Assembly (NCBI GenBank): GCA_027307335.1
Contig: DAHUXD010000041.1
Location: forward strand, 1 to 58,196
DNA: 58,196 bases
Direction: 5' to 3'
From: Acidobacteriota bacterium
GTDB lineage: Bacteria; Acidobacteriota; Thermoanaerobaculia; UBA5066; Gp7-AA6
Below are positions 9,060-18,451 of this stretch, piece by piece (within the stretch, counting starts at the first letter, position 1; every line of letters starts with the position of its first letter). Made by a program: the position numbers and the translations under genes. The notes under the pieces were generated by a model. It was given only the letters and a program-made list of their open reading frames with translations. It had not been told where the DNA came from and did not search any database.

Positions 9060-9192
9060 CCGCCGCCGGGGCCCGGCAACGCCTTTCCCCGCCGCGAAAT
9101 CTCTCTCGTAGCCGGGGCCTCGCCTTGCTCGGACCCGACTACGACGCGGCGTTCCCCCGCCGCGCGCCCGGCCCGTGTAGGATGCCGGATCG

Positions 9193-10392
9193 TTGAGGGG
9201 CTCGCCTCCGGTCTCCCGAGAGAACGCGCTGTCGGACGCTCCCGTCGGAACGGCGATTCGGGCCATCCGGCAGGGGGCCCGGATCCCCGCGCTGACCGGC
9301 GTCCGGGCGATCGCCGCCTTCTTCATCTTCTTCCATCACCACCCGACCTCCGCGCTCGTCTGGGGCCCGCTCGAGATCTGGTGGGAGCTCCACGTGGGCG
9401 TGACCCTCTTCTTCGTCCTCTCGGGATTCATGATCACGTGGCGCTACGACCGCGAAGACGGGACGCGCGGCTCCTTCTGGCGCGGATACTTCGTCAATCG
9501 CTTCGCGCGGATCTATCCGCTCTACTTCGCGCTCGTCGTCCCGACCATGTTTCTCTTCCACGAGCGCTCGCCGCTCGTGTGGGTCCTGAACCTCACCGTC
9601 TTCTCGTGTTTCAAGTCCGGCATCCCCCAGGCGTGGTCTCTCCGCGTCGAGGAGTGCTTCTACCTGGCGGCCCCGCTCCTCTTCCTCGGCTGGAAGCGGC
9701 ACCCGCTCGTGCCGCTCCTCGCCGCCCTCGCCGCTCTCGTCGTGCTCGTTCCGGTGGCCATGCTCCCGGCGACCGCGGGCTTCCTCGGTCCGCCGCGATA
9801 CCTGCTCCTCGACACGTTCTTCGGCCGCTTCTTCGAGTTCTTCGTCGGCGCCTGGCTGGCGAAGCGCGTGGCGGCGACCGGGACCGGCGACGTCGCGCGC
9901 CGGTTTCCGCTCGCGACGCTCGGCGGCGCCGCCGGGATCGTCGCAACGGTGGCGGCCCTGGCGGCGATCCATTCGGCCACCCGGGCGCGGTACACGTACG
10001 GGCTCCATCACCCCGCCGGGATCGCGCTGAACAACGTCGTCCTGCCGGTCTTCATCGCGGCGTTCTACTGGGGCCTCGTCCGGGAGCGCAGCCTGGTCCG
10101 GAGCCTCCTCTCCGGCCGGGTCGCGGACCTCCTCGGGCGGAGCTCCTACGCCTTCTACCTGATCCACTTCGGCTTCCTCCGCGACGTGATCGTGTTCCGC
10201 CTCGTCCGGCTCGCCGGCGTGGCGGGAGCGACGGCCGAGGCTTGGGCGGCCGCGTTCGTGAAGACGCCGCTCGGCCTCTTCGTCGTGGTCAACCTCCTCG
10301 CGATCCTGCTCTACGAGGCGATCGAGTCGCCCGCGAACCGGATCCTGCGACGGGCCTTCCGGGCGCCCCCGCGCGCGGAGCGCGCCGCGTAG
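9193..10392 (+). CDS. Acyltransferase 3 family membrane protein (OafA/YrhL-like)
   Basis: A 399-residue polytopic inner-membrane O-acyltransferase that would transfer acetyl or another acyl group to an exported sugar or lipid. The family start is clear: RIPALTGVRAIAAFFIFFHHH, where Arg and the later His-His are the conserved catalytic motif, followed by about ten hydrophobic helices and the typical RFARIYPLYFALV, SLRVEECFYLAAPLLF and YAFYLIHFGFLRD blocks. The start is taken as TTG 9193; the first 35 residues are poorly conserved, so a later start is possible. Its stop is five nt before the ATG of the YfhO-like gene, so the two are almost certainly co-transcribed and may act on the same surface glycan. 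Confidence 0.88.
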   Translation: MRGSPPVSRENALSDAPVGTAIRAIRQGARIPALTGVRAIAAFFIFFHHHPTSALVWGPLEIWWELHVGVTLFFVLSGFMITWRYDREDGTRGSFWRGYFVNRFARIYPLYFALVVPTMFLFHERSPLVWVLNLTVFSCFKSGIPQAWSLRVEECFYLAAPLLFLGWKRHPLVPLLAALAALVVLVPVAMLPATAGFLGPPRYLLLDTFFGRFFEFFVGAWLAKRVAATGTGDVARRFPLATLGGAAGIVATVAALAAIHSATRARYTYGLHHPAGIALNNVVLPVFIAAFYWGLVRERSLVRSLLSGRVADLLGRSSYAFYLIHFGFLRDVIVFRLVRLAGVAGATAEAWAAAFVKTPLGLFVVVNLLAILLYEAIESPANRILRRAFRAPPRAERAA

Positions 10393-10397
10393 GCGAC

Positions 10398-12764
10398 ATG
10401 CTGCCGCTCGTCCTCCGCTCGCTCCTCGTGTACGCCGCGACCGCGGCCGCGCTTCTCGCCGCGGCGCACCGATGGATCCGTCCGATCCGTCCCGCCGCCG
10501 CGCTCGCGCTCGTGCTCGCGCCGCTCCTCTTCACCGGCCGCGCGACGTTCCGAGGCGAGGTGTACGCGCCGCTCGACATCCAGCATCTCGCCGAGCCCTT
10601 CGCGTCCCTCGAGCCCGGCGCGCGCCCGCCGGCCCGCACCCCGCTCCTCTCGGACGTCGTCTATTCGATGATCCCGTGGCAGAAGGCGGTCCGGGAGTCG
10701 CTCCGGCACGGACGCCTCCCGCTCTGGAACCGCTTCGTGCTCGCGGGCGAGCCGCTCCTCGCGGTGCAGCAGGCCGGCGTGCTGCACCCCTTCACGGCGA
10801 TCGGCCTGCTCCTGCCGCTCGGGGCGTCCTGGACCTTTCAGATGAGCGCGCGGCTCCTGCTGGCGCTCCTGTCGGCGTACCTCCTCGCGCGCGAGCTCGG
10901 GTGCCGCGACGCCGCCGCGATGATCGGGGCCCTCGCGTGGGCGTTTTCCGATTTCGTGGCGTTCTGGCTCGGCTACTCGGTCGGCTCCGCCGTCGCCCCG
11001 CTCCCGCTGCTCCTCCTCGGCCTGACGCTCCTCGCGCGGGAGGCGAACGCGCGCGCCGTGGCGGTCACCGTCGTCGCGCTCGTCCTGATCGTCGTCGGCG
11101 GACATCCGGAGACGCTCCTCTTCGCGGTCGCGGGCGCGGGCGTCTGGTTCCTCTTCGAGCTCAAATTCGCGGCGCGCGGCCACCGCTCCCGATCGATCGC
11201 GCTCTCTCTTCTCGCGGGCGCGCTCGCGCTCGGCCTGACCGCCGTGCAGCTCCTCCCGCTCGCCGAGATCGTGGGGAGGACATACGAGCATGCGGTGCGC
11301 TCCGAGCACTACGCGCACATCTCGAAGGCGTGGCCCCTGCGCGACAGCGCCCGGCGGATCGCCGCCGGCGTCGTGCCGTTCGTGGACGCGCCGCTCGGCG
11401 TCCACGGCAGCAACGGTTCGGACGCGGGGATTCCTGCCGCGTACGCCGGGGCGCTGCTCCTGCCGCTCGCGGCGGTCGGACTCGCGGGCCGGGGAGAGCG
11501 ACGTCGGTGGGCGCTGCTGACGCTCCTCGTTCTGGGGCTCCTCCTCGGCGCCCGGACCCCCTTCGTCGTCGGCGCGGTCACCGCGCTGCCCCTCTTCGAC
11601 ATTTCCGTGCCCGAGTACCTCGTGTTCCTCGCGCCGCTCGCGCTCGGCGCCCTCGCGGCGCTCGGATCGGAGCGGCTCGCGCGGGGCGAGGGGCGGCGGC
11701 TCTTCCTCGGCGCCGCCGCCGCGGCCGCCCTCGCGATCGCCGCCTTCGTCCTGCATCGGGCCGGAGGGCTGCTGGCCCTGACCCGCGCCCACGGACTGCC
11801 GTTCGGACCGACGCTCCGCGAGCTCGTCCCGCTCGCCGCCGGAGCGGCCGCGGTTCTCGTCGTTCGCGGACGGGGCGTCGCCGCCGTGCCGGCGGCGCTC
11901 GCCGCGATCCTCGCGGCGGCTCGCGTGATGGAGGTCGGCGGCCTGTATCCGTCCTGCCCCGAGAGGATGCTCGCCCCCCGCCTGCCCATCCTCGACGTGA
12001 TCCCGCGCGGCGAGCCCGTGCGCATGGTCGCGGTCGGCCTCCGCTTCATCCCCAACGTCTCGGCGCTCTACGAGCTCGAGGACGCCCGCGGTTACGAATC
12101 CCTGACGCTGCGCCCCTTCGTGGCGACCTATTCCCTCTGGTGCGAACCGAAGGCCGCGTGGTTCAACCGCGTGGACGATCTCGAGCGGCCCTTCCTCTCG
12201 TTTCTGAACGTCGGCTACGCGCTCGCCCCCGGCGGCGCGCCGCCGCCGCGCGGCTGGACCCTCGCCGCCCGGGGCCGCGGCGTCGACGTCCTCCGCAACG
12301 AGCGAAGCCTCCCCCGCGTCTTCGTCCCGCGACGGCTTCGGACCGCGCCGGACATCCTGCAGCGCCTGGCGCTGCTCCAGACGATCGGTGACTATGGCGC
12401 GGAGGGCATCGTGGGGCCGGGCGCCGGCGTCGCCGCGGGCGAGGAGAGAGAGAACGGCGGCGCCTCGGCACAGATCGAGGATTACCGGGGCTCGTCACTC
12501 TCGGTGCGCGTGACCGCCCCGTCGGAGGCGATCGTCGCCACGTCGATCCCGGGCTGGCCGGGATGGGAGGCGGCGCTCGACGGCCGCTCGATCGAAGGCA
12601 TCGAGTACAACGTCGCGTTCCTCGCGTATCGCGTGCCGGCCGGAACCCACCGCCTCTCCCTCCGGTACCGGCCCCGGGACGCCCTCCGCGGCGCCGTCGT
12701 GAGCGGCCTGACCCTCGCCGGCCTCGCGGGAGCCGCGCTGGTGCGGCGCCGCCGCGAGAACTGA
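10398..12764 (+). CDS. YfhO-family large polytopic membrane protein (GT-C-like)
   Basis: A 788-residue membrane protein starting at ATG 10398. After the first helix comes YAPLDIQHLAEPFASL and then SDVVYSMIPWQKAVRESLRHGRLPLWNRFVLAGEPLLA, the signature of YfhO and related GT-C glycosyltransferase-like proteins (acidic residues in the first extracytoplasmic loop, then PLWN). More than ten hydrophobic helices follow, with GGHPETLL in a mid-protein loop. A soluble C-terminal domain (about residues 480-750) has SIPGWPGWEAALDGR and GTHRLSLRYRP, as in family members, before a final helix. Known YfhO proteins modify lipoteichoic acid or other exported glycans; the acceptor here is unknown. It is coupled to the acyltransferase 5 nt upstream and its end is 4 nt from a convergent gene. 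Confidence 0.85.
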   Translation: MLPLVLRSLLVYAATAAALLAAAHRWIRPIRPAAALALVLAPLLFTGRATFRGEVYAPLDIQHLAEPFASLEPGARPPARTPLLSDVVYSMIPWQKAVRESLRHGRLPLWNRFVLAGEPLLAVQQAGVLHPFTAIGLLLPLGASWTFQMSARLLLALLSAYLLARELGCRDAAAMIGALAWAFSDFVAFWLGYSVGSAVAPLPLLLLGLTLLAREANARAVAVTVVALVLIVVGGHPETLLFAVAGAGVWFLFELKFAARGHRSRSIALSLLAGALALGLTAVQLLPLAEIVGRTYEHAVRSEHYAHISKAWPLRDSARRIAAGVVPFVDAPLGVHGSNGSDAGIPAAYAGALLLPLAAVGLAGRGERRRWALLTLLVLGLLLGARTPFVVGAVTALPLFDISVPEYLVFLAPLALGALAALGSERLARGEGRRLFLGAAAAAALAIAAFVLHRAGGLLALTRAHGLPFGPTLRELVPLAAGAAAVLVVRGRGVAAVPAALAAILAAARVMEVGGLYPSCPERMLAPRLPILDVIPRGEPVRMVAVGLRFIPNVSALYELEDARGYESLTLRPFVATYSLWCEPKAAWFNRVDDLERPFLSFLNVGYALAPGGAPPPRGWTLAARGRGVDVLRNERSLPRVFVPRRLRTAPDILQRLALLQTIGDYGAEGIVGPGAGVAAGEERENGGASAQIEDYRGSSLSVRVTAPSEAIVATSIPGWPGWEAALDGRSIEGIEYNVAFLAYRVPAGTHRLSLRYRPRDALRGAVVSGLTLAGLAGAALVRRRREN

Positions 12765-12768
12765 CCCT

Positions 12769-13824
12769 CTACTGCGGTGTGGCGACGACCATGTCGGTGA
12801 GCCCGCCTCCGCCGTGCGCGAGATACACCACGCCCTGATCCGTCACCGCCGCGTTTCGCGCGCCCGCGTGGGTCGGCACGGTCGCGACGAGGCGCAGCTT
12901 CCCGCCCGCGCCGATCTCGGCGACCGTGAGCTGCCCCGCGCGCCCCGCCCCCGCGTAGACGAAGTGCGTCGACGGCGCGTAGTCGATGTCGTCGACGCCC
13001 TCGCCCGTGTCGATCGACGAGAGGATCCGCCCGTCGTGCGCGGCGTCGAGGACCTTCACCTTCGCGGTGCACGCCACGATGAGGTATCCCGACTCGGCGT
13101 CGGCGCGCAGTCCCCGCGGACCGTCCTCCCCGCACTCGGGCTTCCACGTCGCGACCGTGTTGCGGCTCGAGAGGTCGATCGCGAGCGTGACGTCCTTGTC
13201 CTCGAGGTTCGTGTAGAAGCGGCCGCGCCGGCCGTCCACCGCGAATCCCTCGGGACCGCCGTCGAGCGTGATCCTCGCCTTCTCGTCGAGCGTCTTCCCG
13301 TCGAGCACGCGGATCGACTTGTCGCGCGGCGTCGTGACCCAGAGCTCTCCGCGGCTCGCGACCCATGCGAGCCCGTCCGGGCTCGCGTCGAGCTTGTGAC
13401 ACGCGCCCTTCGAAAGCGAGCGCGCGTCGAAGGCACAGATCGACGAGTCGCCCCGGTTGCCGACGTAGGCCTGGCCGCCCCCGATCGCGACCGAGCTCGG
13501 TCCGACGACGCGCTTCCGGTCGCCCGATCCCATCTCGGCGGTCGCGAAGCCGGGGATCTGCCGGATCTGACCGCTCGCGGCGTCGATCACGAGCACGAGG
13601 CCCGTGTTGCCGGCCGGCACCCACACCGAGCCGGTCGCCGGATCGAACGCGATGTAGTCCATGGCGATGCCGGCCGGCGTCGCGCCCGGCAGCGGCTGAA
13701 GGCGCACCGTGTAGTGCGGGTCGGCGGCGGAGAGGACGGCCGCGATCCCGAGAGCGGCGAGCGCCGCCGCGAACCGGAACGTGGCGGGAAGGGAACGAAT
13801 CGCGCGTCCGGCGGCTTCTCTCAT
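12769..13824 (-). CDS. Secreted YVTN/NHL-type beta-propeller protein
   Basis: A 351-residue exported protein that should fold as a six- or seven-blade propeller. The leader FRFAAALAALGIAAVLSA is followed by blades such as DYIAFDPATGSVWVPAGNTG, GPSSVAIGGGQAYVGNRGD, GLAWVASRGELWVTTPRDK, GFAVDGRRGRFYTNLEDKD and DIDYAPSTHFVYAGAG. The start ATG 13822-13824 has a GGAGGTCCC site directly upstream; a longer in-frame reading to 13905 lacks one. Such proteins bind partners or surface polymers, and some relatives are lyases or cytochrome-associated; no catalytic motif is visible. It converges on the YfhO-like gene and is divergent from the RND gene at 13947. Confidence 0.78.
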   Translation of the reverse strand: MREAAGRAIRSLPATFRFAAALAALGIAAVLSAADPHYTVRLQPLPGATPAGIAMDYIAFDPATGSVWVPAGNTGLVLVIDAASGQIRQIPGFATAEMGSGDRKRVVGPSSVAIGGGQAYVGNRGDSSICAFDARSLSKGACHKLDASPDGLAWVASRGELWVTTPRDKSIRVLDGKTLDEKARITLDGGPEGFAVDGRRGRFYTNLEDKDVTLAIDLSSRNTVATWKPECGEDGPRGLRADAESGYLIVACTAKVKVLDAAHDGRILSSIDTGEGVDDIDYAPSTHFVYAGAGRAGQLTVAEIGAGGKLRLVATVPTHAGARNAAVTDQGVVYLAHGGGGLTDMVVATPQ

Positions 13825-13946
13825 GGGACCTCCACGAACGCCGCCGATGCTAGCATCGGCCGCCGCCGTTCCGGTGAGGCGGAGAGGAATCCCCGCCGGA
13901 TTCATCGACCGTTTAGCGGGGCCGCAAAGAGGAGTCGACCATTCCG

Positions 13947-16900
13947 GTGACGGCGCTCGATCCGAGGAAGCGCTTCCTCGAGCACGCGCTCGAGCGTCCG
14001 GGCGCGCTGTTTCTCCTCGTCGCCGTCCTGTGCGCGGCCGGCGTGTGGACCGGGACGCGCCTGCCCTCGTCGATCTTCCCGTCGGTCACCTTTCCCCGGA
14101 TCAAGGTCATCGCGGAGGCGGCCGAGGAGCCGGCGGCCCAGATGATCCCGGCGGTGACGCGCCCGCTCGAGGAGGCGGTGCTGCGCGTTCCGGGCATCGA
14201 GCGCGTCACGTCCACCACCACGCGCGGGTCGGTCGAGATCGGCGCGGAGTTCTCCTGGGGCACCGACATGCAGGTCGCCCTCCAACGCCTGCAGGCGCAG
14301 ATCGAGCGCGTGCGTCCGGACCTCCCGCCCGGCATCCGCGTCGAGGCCGAGTGGATGAACACGGCGATCTTCCCGATCCTCGGATACGCCCTCACCAGCG
14401 ACACGCGGTCGCAGTCGGACCTGCGGGAGCTCGCGGACTTCACGCTCAAGCCCGAGTTGATCCAGGTCCCTGGCGTGTCGCAGGTCCAGGTGCAGGGAGG
14501 ACGCTTCCGCGAGTTCCAGGTCCGGCTCGATCCGGCGCGGCTCGCCGGCCGGCGGCTCTCCGCCGCCGACGTGGTCGAGGCGATCCGCCGGAACGACGTC
14601 CTCGAGTCGGCCGGGCTCGTCGAGGCGAATCACGAGCTGTACCTCTCGCTCGTCACGGGCAAGCCGAGAGGCATCGACGAGCTCGCCGCGATCGCGATCC
14701 CGGCCGCGAAGGACGGCGTCCCCGTCTCCCTCGGTCAGCTCGGCTCGATCGCGGCCGCCGACGCCGTCACGTACGTCCTGACCGCGGCGGACCGCCGGCC
14801 CGCCGTGCTCATCAACATCGTGCGCCAGCCGGCCGCATCGACGCTCGAGATCGCGCGGCAGATCGACGAGCTCTTCCGCCGCCGGCCCGAGCTCCTCCCG
14901 AAGGACGTCCGCTGGCAGGCCTTCTACGACCAGGCCGAGTTCGTCCGCGACTCGGTGCGGGGCGTGCGCGACGCGATCCTGATCGGCGTGGCGCTGGCGG
15001 CGGTCGTGCTCGCGCTCTACCTGCGCAGCGCGCGGATGACGCTGGTCGCGGTCGCCACGATCCCCGTGACGGTCGCGATCGTGCTGCTCGGGCTGGTCAT
15101 GACGGGCCAGACGATCAACCTCATGACGCTCGGCGGCATCGCCGCCGCGATCGGGCTCGTCGCTGATGACGCGATCGTCGTCGTCGAGAACATCGCCCGG
15201 CACGCCGAGGAGGGCGTCTCCGCGAACCCCGCGCTCTCCGGACTCCGCGAGGTGTTCCCGGCGCTGACGGGCTCGAGCCTCTCGACGATCGCGATCTTCG
15301 TGCCCTTCGCGCTCCTGACCGGCGTCGCCGGCGCCTTCTTCCGGCCGCTCGCGCTGACCATGGCGATCGCGCTCGCGGTCTCCTACTTCCTGTCGGCGCT
15401 GGCGGTGCCCGCGGCCGCGGACCGCCTGCGCGTGTCCGCGCACCGGAAGCCGAAGCATCGCGAGCCGCGCATCGCGCGCTTCTTCATCGCGCATCCGTGG
15501 ATCGCGCTCGTCGTCACGCTCGCGCTCCTCGCCGGCGGCTGGGTGCTCTACGGCGCCATCGGCTCCGACTTCCTCCCGCAGATGGACGAGGGATCGATCA
15601 TCCTCGACTACTGGACGCCTCCCGGCACCTCGCTGACCGACACGAGCCAGATGCTGGCGGAGGTCGAGAAGGTGATCATGTCGGTTCCCGACGTGGCGAC
15701 GTATTCGCGCCGCACCGGAACGGAGCTCGGATTCTTCGTGACCGAGCCGAATCGGGGGGACTACGTGATCCGGCTGAAGCCGCGGAAGACGCGGCGCCCG
15801 GTGGACGAGGTCATCGCCGAGCTCCGGTCGAAGATCGCGGCCGCGGAGCCCGCGGTGCGCACCGAGTTCGGGCAGCTCCTCGAGGACAACATCGGCGACC
15901 TGGCGGGCGGGGTGCCGCAGCCGATCGACCTGCGCCTCTATGCCGAGGACCAGGCCGTGCTCCAGCAGAAGGCGCGGGCCGCCGCGAAGGTCATCGGGGG
16001 CATTTCCGGCGTCACAGACGTCTTCGACGGCATCACGGTCGCCGGCCCGATCCTCGACGTCCGCGGGCGGCCCGACGCCCTCGCGCGGTTCGGCCTGACG
16101 GCCGAGGCGCTGCACGCGCAGGTCGAGCCCGCGATGGCGGGGACGGTCGCGGGCAACCTCCGCATCGGCGAGCGGCTCTACCCGATCCGCGTCTTCTCGC
16201 GGCCGACGCCCGACGTGGCGCGGCTGCCGGAGCTGCCGATCCAGACGCCGGGCGGTTCGATGGTGCCGCTGTCGGTCCTGGCGGCGGTCGGCACCGGTCC
16301 GCCCGACGTCGAGATCCACCGCGAGAATCTGCGCACGTTCATCGGCGTCACGGCGCGCCTCTCCGACCGCAGCCTCGGGGGCGCCGTGGCGGAGATCCAG
16401 CAGCGGCTGGCGCGGGACCTGCCGCTGCCCGCGGGCATGTCGCTGCGGTTCGGCGGCCTGTACGAGCAGCAGCAGACGTCGTTCAAGGGGCTGCTCGGCG
16501 TCCTGTTCGGCGGACTGCTCCTCGTCGCCGTGATCCTGATGTTCGAGTTCGGCGACTGGCGCGCGCCGTTCCTGACGGCCGTCATCGCGCTCGCGGTCCT
16601 GACGAGCGTGCTCGCGTCGCTCGTCGTCACGGGCATGACGCTGAACGTATCGAGCTTCGTCGGCGCGATCATGATGGTCGGCATCGTCGGCGAGAAGGCG
16701 GTCTTCCTGATCCACGACGCCCGGGAGGAGCTGCGGCGCGGCGTGCCGGTGAGAGAGGCGTGGGCCGAGGCGTCGCGCAAGCGCCTCCGGGCCGTGATGA
16801 TGACGATCTTCGCGACCGCGTTCGCGCTCGCCCCGCTCGCGATCGCGCTCGGCGAAGGGTCGCAGCTGCAGCAGCCGCTCGCGATCGCGGTCATCGGCGG

Positions 16901-17018
16901 GTTCGTCCTCTCGAGCCCGCTCGTTCTCCTCGTCCTGCCGTCGCTCTACTGCTGGATGGATCCGAGGGGCAGGCTCGCGGGGACGCGGGCCCAGGACGCG
17001 ATCCGATCCGCGCCGTAG
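13947..17018 (+). CDS. Stand-alone RND-superfamily permease (efflux, AcrB/CzcA-like)
   Basis: A full-length 1023-residue RND transporter with twelve predicted helices and two large periplasmic loops. Proton-relay residues are present: the paired Asp in GLVADDAIVVVENI in helix 4 and Lys in GIVGEKAVFLIHD in helix 10. The C-terminal half opens with IGSDFLPQMDEGSI, a motif common in CzcA/CusA-like and orphan RND pumps. No adaptor or outer-membrane factor lies beside it, so it may share the partners of the operon at 1-3901 or elsewhere. GTG 13947 is used; an in-frame ATT at 13941 sits closer (6 nt) to the GAGGAG at 13929-13934 and could be the real start. tRNA-Lys follows at 6 nt on the opposite strand. 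Confidence 0.92.
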   Translation: MTALDPRKRFLEHALERPGALFLLVAVLCAAGVWTGTRLPSSIFPSVTFPRIKVIAEAAEEPAAQMIPAVTRPLEEAVLRVPGIERVTSTTTRGSVEIGAEFSWGTDMQVALQRLQAQIERVRPDLPPGIRVEAEWMNTAIFPILGYALTSDTRSQSDLRELADFTLKPELIQVPGVSQVQVQGGRFREFQVRLDPARLAGRRLSAADVVEAIRRNDVLESAGLVEANHELYLSLVTGKPRGIDELAAIAIPAAKDGVPVSLGQLGSIAAADAVTYVLTAADRRPAVLINIVRQPAASTLEIARQIDELFRRRPELLPKDVRWQAFYDQAEFVRDSVRGVRDAILIGVALAAVVLALYLRSARMTLVAVATIPVTVAIVLLGLVMTGQTINLMTLGGIAAAIGLVADDAIVVVENIARHAEEGVSANPALSGLREVFPALTGSSLSTIAIFVPFALLTGVAGAFFRPLALTMAIALAVSYFLSALAVPAAADRLRVSAHRKPKHREPRIARFFIAHPWIALVVTLALLAGGWVLYGAIGSDFLPQMDEGSIILDYWTPPGTSLTDTSQMLAEVEKVIMSVPDVATYSRRTGTELGFFVTEPNRGDYVIRLKPRKTRRPVDEVIAELRSKIAAAEPAVRTEFGQLLEDNIGDLAGGVPQPIDLRLYAEDQAVLQQKARAAAKVIGGISGVTDVFDGITVAGPILDVRGRPDALARFGLTAEALHAQVEPAMAGTVAGNLRIGERLYPIRVFSRPTPDVARLPELPIQTPGGSMVPLSVLAAVGTGPPDVEIHRENLRTFIGVTARLSDRSLGGAVAEIQQRLARDLPLPAGMSLRFGGLYEQQQTSFKGLLGVLFGGLLLVAVILMFEFGDWRAPFLTAVIALAVLTSVLASLVVTGMTLNVSSFVGAIMMVGIVGEKAVFLIHDAREELRRGVPVREAWAEASRKRLRAVMMTIFATAFALAPLAIALGEGSQLQQPLAIAVIGGFVLSSPLVLLVLPSLYCWMDPRGRLAGTRAQDAIRSAP

Positions 17019-17024
17019 CGGAGT

Positions 17025-17101
17025 TGGTGGGCCGTCTGGGACTCGAACCCAGGACCACCGGCTTAAAAGGCCGATGCTCTAACCAGCTGAGCTAACGGCC
17101 C
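17025..17101 (-). tRNA. tRNA-Lys (TTT anticodon)
   Basis: On the minus strand the acceptor stem GGGCCGT pairs with ACGGCCC, the D arm reads GCTCAGCTGGTTAGAGC, the anticodon loop is CTTTTAA (anticodon TTT) and the T arm contains GGTTCGAGTCC. CCA is encoded (17025-17027). The gene is complete. It lies tail-to-tail with the RND permease, whose stop is at 17016-17018. Confidence 0.97.
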
Positions 17102-17343
17102 ATGCGTTAGAAGAAAAGGAGGATACACCGGTATCCCGACCGCTGGGCGCTCCGGATCATGTGCAAACGTGACAGGTTTGTGACAGGAACGATGCGGCTG
17201 CCCGCACGAGCACACCGCGTAGGTCGAGCCCCAGCCGTCGCGCACCGGCTCGTCGCAGTCGCGGGCACAGCGGGAGCAGCGCCAGGCGAAACGTGGCGGG
17301 GCTGCTCGCGCTCCCTGACCGCGTTTGACCTGAGGTCCCACGA
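17102..17343. other. Intergenic, no gene recognised
   Basis: About 240 nt between the tRNA and the 104-aa hypothetical gene. A minus-strand reading with several Cys pairs runs through it but continues into the tRNA, so I do not accept it as a gene. It should hold the tRNA promoter, but no convincing -35/-10 pair is apparent. Confidence 0.45.
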
Positions 17344-17658
17344 TCAATCCTCAGTATAGAGACCGACCACAGCCTCGGCCGCGCGATGCACGTCGCGTAG
17401 CCGCTCCTTGCAGTCTGGATGCTCGCCCTTCTCGAGCGAGCGGGTCACGCGGCTAGCCAGCGCCCGCGCCTTCGTCTCGACCTTGTCCGGAGGCCTGCGG
17501 TCTGCGTGGCCGAAGAACTCTTGGAAGTCACGAAGCCCCAGCCTCTCAAAAGCCGTGGGCGCGGTCATGAGCTGACGCAGCGCCATCAGGAGCTCGCTGA
17601 CAGCCTCGTGTCGTTCGTTCTCACGCTGGGTCGGCATGGACGGAACGTAGGCTTCCAC
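17344..17658 (-). CDS. Hypothetical helical protein (104 aa)
   Basis: I do not recognise this protein. It is short, highly charged and predicted mainly helical, with no signal peptide or membrane segment: SELLMALRQLMTAP, DFQEFFGHADRRPPDKVETK and KERLRDVHRAAEAVVGLY. The start is taken as GTG 17656-17658, three nt after the stop of the SLH protein gene, implying co-transcription; ATG 17635-17637 is an alternative. Codon use is less GC-biased than in most neighbours, as for the adjacent SLH gene. Confidence 0.5.
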   Translation of the reverse strand: MEAYVPSMPTQRENERHEAVSELLMALRQLMTAPTAFERLGLRDFQEFFGHADRRPPDKVETKARALASRVTRSLEKGEHPDCKERLRDVHRAAEAVVGLYTED

Positions 17659-17661
17659 GTG

Positions 17662-18450
17662 CTAGGGAAACTGGAGACCAAGCGCCTTCGATAGAAAGAC
17701 TGCCATCTGGCCTCGCGTCAGTGGGGCGTCTGGGCAATACAGTGGCGGACTTGCGCTGCAGCCTCCCGTAATGCCGGAAGCCTTGAGAGCCTCGATAAAC
17801 TGAAAGAAGGGGTGCGTCGCCGGAACGTCGTTGAACGAGGGCATTGGAGGAGCCGAACTGACCTGCAGCTGATAGCCCACGATCATGCCCGCGATGGATG
17901 TGCCCGAGCCAGGATTGGGACTGTTTCCCCCCGCAATCAGGAACATGGATCCATAGAGGTTGTCCACGACGATGTTGTCCGGCGTTAGATCGGCGTTGAA
18001 TTGACCCGAGCCGTCGCTAAAAGCGACCCCCGAGCAAATATAACCGGGGAAAAGGCAATCTGGCTGCCCGGCCCCCGCCGCAGGGTGATTAGTACAGTTG
18101 TTGCCAAGGTAGTCACACGTCACTAGACGTCCGTCGACCTCACCGAGGGGGTCCGCGTCGAAGAAGTCCAGTTCGAGGTAGACAAGCTTTGCGCCCGAGG
18201 GCAGGTGAACCGGCGCAACGAAGCAGTCCCCGCTGCAGCTGCTGGAAGAGCGGACTGAATAACCACTGTAAGGCACGTTCGAATCGATAGGCATGAATGC
18301 GGATGCCGGAATCTCCACGTAGGACGTTGCGCTCGTACCGTAGGTCAAAGGGACGCCCTTCGGAACCTGAGCTGTGAGAGGGGCACAGACAGTCAACGCA
18401 AGAGCACACGGTAAGACGTTGCGAATCACTCTTTGACCCGTCTTGATCAT
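17662..18450 (-). CDS. Secreted protein with single C-terminal SLH domain
   Basis: A 262-residue exported protein. The signal peptide is VLPCALALTVCAPLTAQ. The middle (about residues 35-205) is a Ser/Gly-rich beta-type domain with several Cys (SSSSCSGDC, CDYLGNNC, CLFPGYIC) that probably form disulfides; I do not recognise it. The last 55 residues are one S-layer homology motif: FNDVPATHPFFQFIEALKA, then GITGGC, YCPDAPLTRGQMAVFLSKAL. SLH motifs normally come in threes for cell-wall binding, so a single one suggests another role or oligomerisation. A GGAGGTGGGCC site precedes ATG 18448-18450, partly within a hairpin. Base composition is visibly less GC-rich than most of the window. Confidence 0.78.
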   Translation of the reverse strand: MIKTGQRVIRNVLPCALALTVCAPLTAQVPKGVPLTYGTSATSYVEIPASAFMPIDSNVPYSGYSVRSSSSCSGDCFVAPVHLPSGAKLVYLELDFFDADPLGEVDGRLVTCDYLGNNCTNHPAAGAGQPDCLFPGYICSGVAFSDGSGQFNADLTPDNIVVDNLYGSMFLIAGGNSPNPGSGTSIAGMIVGYQLQVSSAPPMPSFNDVPATHPFFQFIEALKASGITGGCSASPPLYCPDAPLTRGQMAVFLSKALGLQFP

Positions 18451-18451
18451 G

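Noticed and set aside
9139-10167. Charged minus-strand frame (Glu/Arg/Asp-rich) opposite the acyltransferase
   Set aside because: Extreme charge bias and a complete membrane protein on the other strand mark it as a shadow.
17063-17347. Minus-strand 94-aa reading with several Cys pairs
   Set aside because: It runs into the tRNA-Lys gene; its end (GPLAQLVRAS) is the familiar false peptide produced by translating a tRNA. No ribosome site or family match.
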